The notes under the pieces: model-generated
Database searches by the model: none
What the model saw: only the letters and a program-made list of their open reading frames with translations
What the model was told of the DNA's origin: nothing
Shown here: positions 50,401 through 60,899 of the stretch, piece after piece
How positions within the stretch are numbered: the first letter of the stretch is position 1
Layout: the number at the start of each line of letters is the position of its first letter
Assembly (NCBI GenBank): GCA_036874045.1
Contig: CM072347.1
Location: 436,501-500,500 of the forward strand
Reading direction: 5' to 3'
Source: Cymodocea nodosa
Lineage: Eukaryota > Streptophyta > Magnoliopsida > Alismatales > Cymodoceaceae
DNA: 64,000 nt
Made by a program: the position numbers and the translations under genes

Positions 50401-51686
50401 ATCATGGGATGACTAAGGAGGGCTTTGATTTTACTTGTTCATGCCAGGTTCCAATTTAAGGGTTTTGATTTTGCTTGAAATTGTATTCCTCTTAATTTGG
50501 CCATTTCTTCTCTTCTTCCCATAAATTAATTAATCTTGATTCCTGAACTTACTTTCATGCTTCGTTCTTGCTGTTAGATGGTCAAGTGCTATTGATGCTC
50601 TTTCAAACTTGACTTCTATGATAAATTTTGGTTTATGCCTAAATAATTTCCTTAGGTATTTCTTTTCTCTCTGGTTGGGTTCCCATCCTCAATGAAAACA
50701 AATGAAACCATTGCAAATCTGAGCACAAATAAGTTCAGTATGGTGAATTTGACTCACCCCTATTTTGGGATTATTTCACAACCACTGCCATATATCATTT
50801 GCATTGGTTGATTACATGAGAATGCAACCTTCGTTAGTATATTGAGGTGAACTTTACTAATTTATAGCTTGTGCTTTCTTGCTTCATGCATTGCTTAAAG
50901 ACATGACAACACCACCTTCCTTATTATGAATTTTCTTAATTACTTTATTTCTTACCTGCTTGATTTCATAAAGAATATCACTTACAATGTGACAAATCTT
51001 TCCAAATTTTTGTTAAATTTCAACAATTGATTTTCAAATTTTAAAAATAATAATGAATGTTATTTAGATTAAGTTAAATATTGTATATATATGCATATTA
51101 TAGATTATAGCACAGATTAAATAATTATATTGATGAATTTTAATTTTAAAAATAAAATAATTTTAAAAAAAAGTACCATCAAGGAATTTTGTGATGACAC
51201 AATCAAGGCTATATACTTTTTTTATAAAAATAATTTTAAAATTAAGTTTGAACAAAAAAAATTTCTTATCTGAAACTATAAGGAATTATATACTATTTTT
51301 ATAAGAGAAAAATGTGAATATAGTTACGACAATTTTTGTTGTATTTGTTTAAAAATGATATACCAAATTATTTTTAATATGTTGTTTTACTATCTCGTGA
51401 ATTGTGCAATTACATTTCACTTTATTATTTTCAATCATGTAATTAATACTACAACATGACATTCACAATAAAAAATATTACAAGTGTCAAAGAAAATAAA
51501 AATTTTTAAAAATATTTTTTATTTGCCTATCAAAAAAAAAATTTGTAAGTACTTTTATAGCATTAAAAATTCATATTTATTTGGATGATATTAAAAAAAG
51601 CTTCGTTTTACTTTAGTATCCTATCGTTACCTTTGATACGAGAATATTTCCAATTTTTCTTAATAGTTAAAAATTCTTTATTTAAT

Positions 51687-51708
51687 GATAATAATAATAA
51701 TAATAATT
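51687..51708. repeat. (ATA)n microsatellite
   Basis: About seven ATA/TAA units, roughly 75 bp upstream of the DnaJC28-type start codon. Confidence 0.8.
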
Positions 51709-51780
51709 ACTTTTATCTGAGTCGGACACGACTTTTTCCGGTTCTACTTTTACCGTCCGTTTAATTTTTCCGTTGTTCTC

Positions 51781-54177
51781 ATGGCGGCCAGATTTCCATC
51801 TCTGGTCGCCTTCCACCGCTCCGGCCACCGTTCCCTCCTCTTCCTCCTCTGCCTCTCCCATGGATGGAGACGCATATACTCCTCCGCCGGGGCGGGAGAG
51901 GACACCACCTCTCCTGATACCAGGGATCACCGGAGGAGGCACCCCACCCACCGCCTCGCGTCCGTGGCCGACGCCGTCAACGAACGGAAGCTCCCGCCGG
52001 AGCTACGGGGACGTCCGAACGCGATACGGTGACTTTCCTCCCCTTTCCATTTGTTACCTGGAGTCTCAGTTCTCATCTGGTTATCACGGTCTGTGGCCCT
52101 GCAAAGTTCGATGGTTTTCTTTGGATTTTGGGGATTTGTGGGGATTTTCGATGATTTGGATGTCGCTTTCTCTTTCTTTGGGATTACTTCCGTTAAAATG
52201 GAAAAATATTGATGTTCAGTCATTGAGATGAATTTAGCCCTTAACAGTAAATATGCTTAACTTCCTAAGATGTGGTTGTTCATGCATTTTTTCAACCAAC
52301 TCTGCACGAGTATGAAAAAGAAGCGCCTCTGGCTACCATTCTATTAGGCGGTCACCTGCATCTACCATACTTGTCGCGGCACTGAGAAAAAGCCTGATCC
52401 CATAAGCCAGTATAGGCGGATGTTAAATAAATTTTTCTCCACAATGAAAACAATTCTAAATTGATATTGCAAAACAACTGGTACTATAGTATTGGAGTCT
52501 GTACTGAAAGGATTTTATTTATTGCAAACTGGTGAATCGATGCTGGATGCTAATTGTAGTGATTACATGCTGTTCTTGCTGGAGGGGAATTCTTTCTCAA
52601 GGATGAGTAGTAGTCACTGTAGTCATTGTGCCACAGAGTCCAACAAATATCAGTAGTCAATCTGGTCAGGCAAACTAATAATTTTTTTTATTATATCATC
52701 TTTGGGCTTGTTGCAAAGTCACAATGATGATTAAGGTCATGTATTACTATTAATAGTCATGGAAGCCAGATCACATTCATTGTTACTGTGATAAAGGAAA
52801 GTGAGTGCATTAAAAGGGTTATGGAGGTGTTACTATTAGTATTTTATGCAACTATTGTTTGATTGTTTACAGGCCGATAGGATATTCAAATTGTTAATGG
52901 GTAAAAAAAGTTGTTCCAGTAAATTCAAGTTCATGCTTGAATTTGAAATTTCAGATGATTTTGGAGACTGCCTCTCTTGCATTAAGAAGCACCTTCCGAT
53001 ATTTTGGTTTTCATATAATGATTTTCTTTTCTCCAAAGAGGTTGATTGATCCTCTCAAAAAACAAGAGAAAATGGTGATCCATTGGGATAAAAATGTTTA
53101 TGAGAATAATCCTTATTGAAAGCCTAGGTAGGGCTCCAATTATATCTTGTGCAATACGCTGTTATTGGAAATGTGGACACCTTTTTTGAAGCATCAGGAG
53201 TTGTTGTTGAGCCGAGCCCTTAAACTCTTCCAGACTGTGTGAAGAATGAAACTGCATAAAAGTCATCACCTTAGTCTATGCATTTAGTTTTCTTGAACAT
53301 TGTGGTTTAACATAGAAACCATAATGAAAGTTGTTCTAGACTTTTGAATTGACTATTCTTAGAAAAATAGTTCCAGCATTCAGTTCTGAAAGTTTTCCTT
53401 CCTCTGTGTCTATTGCGAATTTGTCATTTTCTCAGTTGTTTCTCGCTACCTTTTGATTGTCAAATAAGGCATCATTCATTGTCTGATGTTCGTAATTGTT
53501 GAGGACAGCAAGAATTTATGATCGATATCTATTTAGTTTTACGGAAAATGTATCTTTCATTCCCCCTCAAGACTTCTCCCTTTTGTTATCTTCATGTTTG
53601 AACTGTATTAAGGTTTAATTTAGTTATTCATATTGTTACAGGTCTGAGACTGATATAGAAAATGTTGTTGAACAAAGAGTGTGGCGGTCCATGGTAGAAG
53701 GCCAATTTGAAAATTTACCTGGAAAAGGAAAGCCACTTAAGCTCAGCACAAACCCACATGTTGATCCTGCTGAAGACGCATTGTACAGAATCCTCTCAAG
53801 GAATGGATGTGCACCCGAGTGGGTTGAACTAAACAAGGAAATACGTGGCATGATCAAAACATGGAGAGCAACCATGAAAAAGGCTTGGTCTAACCAATCA
53901 AATGATGGGAGTCCAAACTGGACCGAGGAGGAGAACAGATTGAAGGCGCAGATGAGCATCATCAACGGCAAGGTGGACGGCTCTCTTGGAGTGTTGTTCA
54001 TGTCTTTCCTTCTGTTAAATTCTTTCCACGCCAAGAAGAAGTTTTGAGTTTACATTTGTTACTTTATTGTTTTTCAATTGATAACAGGTCTTACACTATA
54101 ATCTCATTGTTCCTTTCGGCCGACAAATGTGTGGGCTCAAATGGGAGAAAGAAATAGAAAGCCTTCGATCAGAGTGA
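51781..54177 (+). CDS. DnaJ homologue subfamily C member 28-type protein (DUF1992)
   Basis: Three exons: 51781-52028, 53642-53972 and 54088-54177, totalling 669 nt (222 residues), with phases that match. Residues 1-40 are Arg- and Ser-rich and lack acids (MAARFPSLVAFHRSGHRS), a likely mitochondrial presequence. The conserved DUF1992 domain follows: RKLPPELRGRPNAI, VVEQRVWRSMVEGQFENLPG, NPHVDPAEDALYRILSRNG and PEWVELNKEIR, and in the last exon LHYNLIVPFGRQMCGLKWEK. There is no J domain or HPD motif, so the DnaJ name is historical and a chaperone role is not shown. If intron 2 is kept, the protein ends differently at 54045-54047 (MSFLLLNSFHAKKKF). Part of intron 1 is duplicated at 59990-60170. 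Function unknown. Confidence 0.92.
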
Positions 54178-54549
54178 CAACATTCCTACGTGTTCCTGCT
54201 GAACTGTTTTAGGCCATCTCTTGCGTGCCATCATCACCTGCTATCTTGTTGTCGCCCATCGCGAAGCATGATCCAAAGTCTGCATTCCACATTCCAAGGA
54301 AAACAGAAAGTGAAGCATGCCATCATAATAAACATGAAATATTTAGTGTATATAGATGTTATAGAAAGCAACACAGATACCACAGGTTGGTGTACATTTT
54401 CCTGATTCGTCTTCAGGTCTGAAAGATGTTGTCTTTTGCTGTAGGATTTATATGGCGTTCTAACGGCTTCACATTGGCTTTACCAGCATTGTTTACATGA
54501 CTCTCCTCCATGGCTCCCCTTCTTCTTGCAAAACACTCTTTTTGACTGA

Positions 54550-54660
54550 TTTAGACGGATAGGATGGAACAAATAATGTAGGAGGAAGGGCGATAAGGTT
54601 GACAGGTGAGTTCTTAGCCGCCACATTAGCAACATGCCATGCCTTTGGGCATATATAACA
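54550..54660. repeat. Block shared with 62430-62530
   Basis: The text 'ggataggatggaacaaataatgtagga...gcgataaggttgacagg...gttcttagccgccacattagcaacatgccatgcctttgg' matches 'ggataggatataacaaatgtaggtg...gcaataaggttgatagg...gttcttagttgccacattagcaatgtgccatgccttgg' at about 62436-62530. It lies 3' of the DnaJC28-type gene; the relative lies 3' of defensin copy C. Confidence 0.65.
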
Positions 54661-54939
54661 TAAAGGTAAAACTACTTAGTGCCATACTCTTAAAGGTTAA
54701 AGTTCTGCTACGCTTCCCTCAACTTTGTCCTACTCTAACCAGACCTCTTATAGGATATCGAGCAAATGGGTGCTATACCTATTGTGATAGACTTCAAACA
54801 TATATAGTAACAACATTCTTTTTCGCCACAAAAGATACTCCATCGCATGTTTCTATAGTGAGGACCGATAAAGCCGTCACAATAGGAAACCTAGTCAACT
54901 TTATGTGATGATCTTCAAATCACATACCATCAAATACTA

Positions 54940-56263
54940 CTGTGACAGTTTAACTATTCGAAACTTAAGTCATTGAAATTGTCACGTGCAGAATTCCAGG
55001 AAGAATCTCATATAAGTTTTCAGAGAGTTAGAAAGATAACTATCAGAAATTTCAAAAGAGTTTCGGTGAGTTACAATTTAACCATCCGAAACTTAAGTTA
55101 TTGAATTTCCCACGTGCAGAATTCTAAATAGATGCTCAAATGGGTTTTCAGAGAGTTAGAAAGATAATTATCCGAAAAATAGGAAGTTTCGGTGAGTTAC
55201 ATCCTTAACTATCTGAAACTTAAGTTATTCTTTTATGCACGTGTAAAATTGAAGAGATAGCTGTCGGAGACTTAAAAGAAAGTTTGGAGAGTTACAGTAT
55301 TTAACTATCCCAAAGTCAGGAGCACTTTTCGATAAGTTAAAATACAAGACTTCGAATTCTTGACATTACACGTGAGCAACTTAAAATCCTCATGTGACTT
55401 AGATAACAAGATATGAGTAAAGAATCGGTAAGTTATAGATGCATTTCGGCAAGTTATTTTTATAACCATCCGAAAGCTAAAGATTATCGGAAGGTTACTT
55501 ATTGAACATCAGACAGAACGGTAACTTACTATATTTAGGTTTGAATATTTAGCAAGTATAGCAGAATACATCCGTTGAAAGAAATATATGATCATTATGC
55601 CTTTGGTATAAATATGAGGAGTTTAAGAGATGATTAAAAAGAGAGAACGTATATACAATATACAGTGAGTTACACTCCAATTTCAATCACACTCAAGTCT
55701 GCAAACAATCAAGCATACTCAAAAGATCTATTACAGAAAAAGCTCTGTGCGCCAAAACTTTGATTGAAAGATTCAAGCTATTGGTTTGTGGTTTCAACCT
55801 TAAAGCTTCATTTAGTTGTTGGTTTGTGTTTCGACCTGAAAACTCAAGAGGTTGGTTTTCTGGAGCTTATACCTGAAAACTTCTAAGTGTTGGTTTTCTG
55901 GAGTTTATACTTGAAAACTTTTAAGTGTTGGTTTCTGGAGTTTATACCTGAAAACTTCTGAGTGTTGGTTTTTTGGAGTTTATACCTGAAAACTTCTGTG
56001 TGGTTGGTTTTTGCTTCGACCTGAAAGCAAGTGTGTAAGTGTTGAAACACTTAGTGAAGCCCAAGTGAATCTTGGGGGTGGACTAGCCAAGTTGGTGAAC
56101 CACCTAAAATTTGCTATATATTACTTTTCTCTACTGCTTTGCATTCTCTTAGATTCATCTCATTTCATATCTGTTGAATCATTCGATTCAACATCAAAAG
56201 ATTTTAAAAATTACACGCATTCACCATTCACCCACCCTTTGGTGTGTCTACCGATCCTAGCAA
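54940..56263 (+). mobile_element. Large LTR remnant (SIRE/Maximus copia-like) with internal tandem repeats
   Basis: The right part reads 'aagcccaagtgaatcttgggggtggactagccaagttggtgaaccac...' and ends 'cattcacccaccctttggtgtgtctaccgatcctagcaa'. This is the layout of SIRE/Maximus-type copia LTR 3' ends, where a TGGTATCAGAGC primer site follows. Here the site is too decayed to see. Inside are two tandem arrays: three or more ~126-bp units (about 54945-55330, 'tttaactatccgaaacttaagttatt...cacgtgcagaatt...gagttagaaagataa') and about four ~43-bp units (about 55850-56000, 'gttggttttctggagtttatacctgaaaacttctaagt'). No internal coding region survives. The left edge is a guess. Confidence 0.5.
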
Positions 56264-56299
56264 TTTCATTTAAAATCTCATCGCCAAAATGAGAAAAAT

Positions 56300-57217
56300 A
56301 AGGAGAAAAAACACACTAAAACAAAAGTAGAGAAGAATAATTATGAGATTTGAGCAAAACTATCAATTAAAGTATCATATATATTTCATTACATAATGAT
56401 TAAAATAATCTATATATGATTAGTTAGGTGGATGACGTCTCTCATATAATTAATTAATTAATTACATGAATTTATTAAAATGTATGTGGATGTAAATTAT
56501 ATATGCAATATAATTTTTATTTAATTTATTGTATTACTATTGATATTATTATTATTATGTATATGTTTTATTATTTATTTATTTTTAATATTTTTTTTAT
56601 TATATTTATATATTATTATTATTTAAATTAAAATCCCACCACCAGAAAATTGGTCAAATGTCCAGAAACACTGGACATTTTATCAAATGTCTGATGATTT
56701 TTTTTATTTAAATTATGGTTATTTTAGTCGTAATAAAAAAAATTATTTTTAAAATTTTTATATTTATTATTTTTTTATAGTTTCACAAAATCTTCTTCAC
56801 ATTGGTGTTCTAATTTTCTTAAAATCTCTTATTTCTACAGTTGGCAGTATTCGAATGAGAACGATGTATGCATTTGATTGGCAGCTGTGAAATTAATTAA
56901 GAGTTGATCAAATCAGAGAGACCTTCCTTCGGATTGGCTCAAAATCAAGATCGAAGCTTGTAAGTAATTAGGTGAGACAGCAACTTCGAAGACTTTGGAT
57001 GGGAGGACTTTTCTTTCTTAACCAAGTGGATCATAACTAATTACATCAATATTAATTACGTACTTAAGTAATGTAATGTACTATATCCTACTTTATAATT
57101 ATATGCATGTGGATCAGCATTATTCTTAAATTAACATGTAAGCATTTGTCTCTAAAATTAATCATTTTAAATATAAAACTATACATTTCAATTGAAAATG
57201 GTAGGTACATCACATCA

Positions 57218-57255
<38 letters not shown>

Positions 57256-58380
57256 GTGTGTGTGTATCTTACCGCAAAAAGTCAAAATCTATGTATGGTC
57301 ACGATTTGTTTGTAAGCTATAGTCGACATGTTCATGGGATTTTTCTTTTGACATGTACCCTCGATTTGAAATATTCAACGTCCCAAGAACTGGTTAAGAG
57401 TTTACACTTACCACTTGGGGGTGCACTTGTTTTATTTTTATTTTTATTTTTGGGATAATGGTACGCTTCGTGTGGCTTGGGTTTTCTTTCATTCTTTTTG
57501 CACTTGTTAACTACTGGAGATAGATAATTGCAGTGGATCATAGTTAATTACACCAATGGCGCTTAAATATATATATAGGAACAAAAATTGTTAGTTACAC
57601 CAGTGCGAAACTACCTTACTTCTGGGACTTCTCAGGCTCAAAAATTGTTGTCACTCCCAGGCCATGAGAACACACAGTTTGCGCTACCAAAACATGTCGA
57701 TGTCCTCTGGGAACATCGTAGGAACCTTCCTTAGAAAATTGAAAGCCAAAACCTATGCCATGACGCCTTTGACAACTTCTCCGACGAGCTTCGTGAAAGA
57801 TTTTGGTGACCTCCGACAAGTTTCACGGTGGAATCAACTTGCCATTGGCTATGCCGCCCCTCCTCCAACAAGCCTGCGTGACTAAATCTCGACCATTCGA
57901 TCTAAGATAAGAGCGATAGAATCAAATACTTCTTCACGATATAATCTAAGTTGCTGATTTTAATCTATAAGATTTGACGATTGTGATTTCGACCACTATA
58001 TCTATATTTGACAACCCAGACCACGTCTAATTTCTGCCAAGATCCAACGCCATGCACCTTCCTAACTTAAATTTGATAGCTTGAATTTAATTAAACAACT
58101 CATCTTTTGATCTAACGGTTCAGATTAAATCCTTGTGTTATCAATGACCCAAATACTGTTGTTTTAAGGTTTAATTCGATGATCTTAACATTTTTTTAGG
58201 TCGATCAGATGGTCCAGATTTCATCGTCATCCTAACATTTGTCGCCACCACTTAAGCTGCAGGTGCCGTCCCACCACTCTTCTTAATAAATAGCCGGCGA
58301 ATCAAATGGCTAACGGAAAATGCAAGGGTTGGCTGGCGATGAGTAACGGCAGCGGAAACCGCGACAAGCACGTAAGGCAA
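56300..58380. other. AT-rich intergenic region upstream of defensin-like gene
   Basis: Very AT-rich to 56,800, with TATTATTATT runs and a (TA)n tract at 57222-57252. The more GC-balanced part at 57600-58260 holds an unrecognised reading frame (57664-57885) that resembles no family I know. Nothing further supported. Confidence 0.5.
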
Positions 58381-58395
58381 GCATGCAGATGCTGC

Positions 58396-58402
58396 TATAA
58401 AT
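58396..58402 (+). promoter_or_regulatory. TATA box of the defensin-like gene
   Basis: TATAAAT, 94 bp before the ATG at 58496, in a block shared with copy A (48571-48600). Transcription starting about 30 bp on would give a leader near 65 nt. Confidence 0.65.
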
Positions 58403-58495
58403 TGGCAACCCTTCCCTTGCTCGGCTGCGTGCGTCGATCCTTCCCAGGGTTTGCTTCATCAGGAGATCGATCGACCCAAGGTTACACCCATCACC

Positions 58496-58831
58496 ATGGC
58501 CATGGGACGACCGCCACTTGCTACTTCCAAGAGGAGCACCAAGAGGACTCCTGGGCTTGCCCTCGTCGTGCTGCTCCTCCTCTTCCTAGTACTCCAGGCG
58601 ACGGCGACGACGACGACGACGAAGACGACGGTGGTGTCCAAAGATGGACCGTGCCACCGCTGCAAGTCCATAGAGTCGGTTAGGTATCGGAGCAAGACGT
58701 TTCGTGGCCGGTGCAACATTTCCGTCAACTGCCGAAACGTTTGCCGGCAAGAAGGAGCGACCGGAGGCGAGTGCCAGGGTACGATATTCAGAAGTTGCGT
58801 GTGTTTAGTTACCTGTTGCCGTTTTACTTAG
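58496..58831 (+). CDS. Defensin-like secreted peptide with ten cysteines (copy B, intact)
   Basis: A single exon of 336 nt encodes 111 residues. A basic N-terminus (1-19) and hydrophobic core LALVVLLLLFLVLQATA (21-37) form a secretion signal, followed by a Thr-rich linker from an ACG repeat. The mature part has the plant defensin CS-alpha-beta pattern: SKTFRGRC, then Cys73-x5-Cys79-x3-Cys83-x9-Cys93-x7-Cys101-x-Cys103-x3-Cys107, with the conserved EGATGGEC. Cys53 and Cys56 come before, and Cys108 makes a terminal CC, giving ten cysteines and a possible fifth disulfide. The loop before Cys73 is longer than usual. Plant defensins usually act on fungal membranes; that is inference here. The ATG fits the conserved CACCATGGCCATGGG context. 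Most plant defensin genes have an intron in the signal region; none is needed here. Copies A and C are decayed. Confidence 0.8.
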   Translation: MAMGRPPLATSKRSTKRTPGLALVVLLLLFLVLQATATTTTTKTTVVSKDGPCHRCKSIESVRYRSKTFRGRCNISVNCRNVCRQEGATGGECQGTIFRSCVCLVTCCRFT

Positions 58832-58944
58832 GCAATGCAAAGAAGCACAAGAGAAATCCTACCAGAGTGGCAACAACTCCAGTAAACAGATGAATAAATA
58901 AATAAAGAAGCGTCACCCTTAACGCAATTACGTAGAATAAATTG

Positions 58945-58976
58945 CATGCATGCGTGCGTGCGTGCGTGCTTGCTTG
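58945..58976 (+). repeat. CATG/CGTG tetranucleotide repeat downstream of copy B
   Basis: (GCATGCATGC)(GTGC)n microsatellite about 115 bp after the stop codon, preceded by an ATAAATAAATAAAG stretch that also precedes the equivalent repeats of copies A and C in variant form. Probably in the 3' untranslated or flanking region. Confidence 0.75.
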
Positions 58977-58999
58977 CTATTGTGAGTGTCTCTGAACAA

Positions 59000-59680
59000 G
59001 GTGTGTTCTCCTATGTTGTAAGGTTAATTGTGCAAGTATATCGGCTGCCCCCAACCTATTCATAATCATTAAGGTCTCTTTTAGACACCCCACATGTGGG
59101 AGGGGGGGGGTATTGTTAAATTTTATTGAAGCACGGAGTCCAGCGGGTATTGCTTAAATGTAGGGTCATATATCCCATGATGGAACCCAAGAGTTGACTA
59201 ATCATCTTAAGGTCACATGACTAAGCTCAAGAGTTGACTAAATATTTTAGTCACGTACATAATACTATAGTATTGCTTCTGATTTAACACATAGTCATAC
59301 CATAATATATTTTCTAATCATACATAAACACTCGTAAAAATATCTCAATGGTCAAATAAAGCATTCATGCACACAACATACACCTTTCCCCTCCACTCAG
59401 ATGGGAAAACTCATGGTTCACAATATGAAAAACTCTAGACCATGCATACAATAATCTTCCCATTAACAAATCATATCATACTTAAACAAAATCTTGTAGA
59501 AGTATGCACATCAACAAGAATAACCAAAATGCAAGACATGAATAAATAATGCATTTCTACTTTAACTCATCATAACTTGTACTAATTATGCAATAATCAC
59601 ATAAATCAAGAGAAAATTACTTTTTGACAAAAATAGGAGAATACTTACCTAATAAACTCAATCAATAAATTTGTAAAATC
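59000..59680. other. Intergenic region, possibly retroelement-derived
   Basis: Contains a guanine run near 59100 and AT-rich text with scattered 'catacata/acaaatcatatcat' motifs often seen in plant gypsy LTRs. No domain, ends or target duplication were found, so the origin stays open. Confidence 0.3.
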
Positions 59681-59684
59681 TTCC

Positions 59685-59820
59685 GACCTCTTCTTTCTCC
59701 TTCTTCTTCTCCCTTTTCCCTCTTTCTCTTTCTCTTTCTCTTTCTCTTTCTCTTTCTCTTCTCCTCCTCTTTCTCACGTTCTCCTCCTTTATCCGCCCTC
59801 TCTCTCTCCCTCCCTCTTCG
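59685..59820. repeat. Polypyrimidine tract with (TTTCTC)n core
   Basis: About 135 bp of almost pure C/T on the plus strand, with a hexamer core at about 59718-59760. The minus-strand reading frame through it is only an Arg/Lys/Glu repeat and is not taken as a gene. Confidence 0.8.
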
Positions 59821-59989
59821 TAGCATTACAGGGGTGAAATAAACATGGGTTGGGTTGGATCGGCCTGGCCCAGAACGCGTAGAGCCGTACAGGCCACGGG
59901 TCGAGCCGGGCCGACCTATAATTTTTATTTTTAGCTCGCCCAGAGTTTTCAAGCGGCCGAGGCCGCTTCCCCTTCTACTTGATGCCTGA

Positions 59990-60170
59990 AGTCTCTTTGT
60001 TCTCATCTGGTTATCATGATCTTCGGCCCTGCAAGGTTCGGTGATTTTCTTTAGATTTTTGGGGATAGTTTTCGATGATTAGGATGTTGCTTTCTCTTAA
60101 TTTGGGGTTACTCTCTTTAAAATGCAAAAAGATTGATACCCAGTCATTGATGTGAATTATAGCGCTTTAA
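59990..60170 (+). repeat. Duplicated piece of DnaJC28-type intron 1
   Basis: The text 'gttctcatctggttatcatgatcttcggccctgcaaggttcg...' through '...acccagtcattgatgtgaatt' matches 52070-52233 (intron 1 of the DnaJC28-type gene) in the same order and orientation with modest divergence. It stops just before the region shared with the defensin leader. No DnaJC28 exon is present. Confidence 0.8.
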
Positions 60171-60213
60171 GTGTTCGTCTCAGGAGATCACCCCTTAGAC
60201 AGCCATCATCACC

Positions 60214-60524
60214 ATGGCCATGGGTCGAGGGCTTGAGAGGAGCAGGAAGACTGCTCAGCTTGCCCTCCTCGGGTTGCCCCTCGTCCTTCTTCCGGCGGCG
60301 TCGACGATGGCATCCTTGCAACACCACCACCGTGCCACTGCAGCTCCGCACTCAGTCGCATCTACTTGAGCAAAACCTATCGTGGCAGGTGTTCCAATAG
60401 ACACTGCAGGTTTGTTTGCAGAAGGCGGCAAGATGCGAAAGGCGGTAGGCGCTATTACTTTGCGAAGTATAGATCTTGGGTGGTTTATCGTTGCTTCTGT
60501 ATTGGGACATGCTGCCATCGTTAG
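60214..60524 (+). pseudogene. Decayed defensin-like gene, copy C
   Basis: The ATG in the same CACCATGGCCATGGG context opens a 51-codon frame (MAMGRGLERSRKTAQLALLG...) that ends at TGA 60367-60369. The conserved cysteine part runs in another frame, offset by two bases, from about 60330 to TAG 60522-60524. It shows PCHCSSALS, YRGRC, HCRFVCRRR and an RCFCIGTCCHR end, the same terminal CxC...CC as copy B. A frame change between signal and mature parts therefore breaks the gene. Its upstream region is not the defensin promoter but DnaJC28 intron sequence, so it also lacks the conserved TATA block. Probably dead; an intron that repairs the frame cannot be excluded without RNA. Confidence 0.7.
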
Positions 60525-60657
60525 GCAATGAAAACAAGCAAGAATGAATGAATGAATACCTAGCGTGGCCACAACTACTGTAAACAAATAAATACATCAA
60601 TAATATAAATAAATAAATAAGCGTCACGCTTGTATGTGCACTTACATATAAGAAATT

Positions 60658-60690
60658 CCATGCATGCATGCATGCTTGCTTGCTTGCTTG
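60658..60690 (+). repeat. CATG/CTTG tetranucleotide repeat downstream of copy C
   Basis: (CATG)n then (CTTG)n about 135 bp after the frame end, after an AAATAAATAAATAAGCGTCACGC stretch nearly shared with copy B (AAATAAATAAAGAAGCGTCACCC). Part of the ancestral defensin unit. Confidence 0.7.
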
Positions 60691-60899
60691 TTTGTTTCCA
60701 CGTATACTATTGTAAGCGCCTCTTACCTACCCGTGTTCACTCCTGTATATGTTGTAACCTTAATAAATTGTGCAAGTATTATGTATGTAATGGTAAATGG
60801 AGAATTCTATATGAGGTACCTATATCATGTGAGATAATTCTTCATCAATAACCATCAGCTAGTACAAGTTACAAGTTTTACTTTAATAAATCTCGTCGT

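Noticed and set aside
53636..54034. 132-codon minus-strand frame
   Set aside because: Exact antisense of DnaJC28-type exon 2, whose sense translation is a conserved domain.
55850..56000. CRISPR-like spacing of short repeats
   Set aside because: Direct tandem units without unique spacers, inside a plant LTR remnant; an ordinary tandem array.
57664..57885. 73-codon plus-strand frame
   Set aside because: No known motif; composition and neighbouring text suggest decayed transposon or chance.
59662..60006. 114-codon minus-strand frame rich in Arg, Lys and Glu
   Set aside because: Product of the (TTTCTC)n tract; low complexity and no conserved part.
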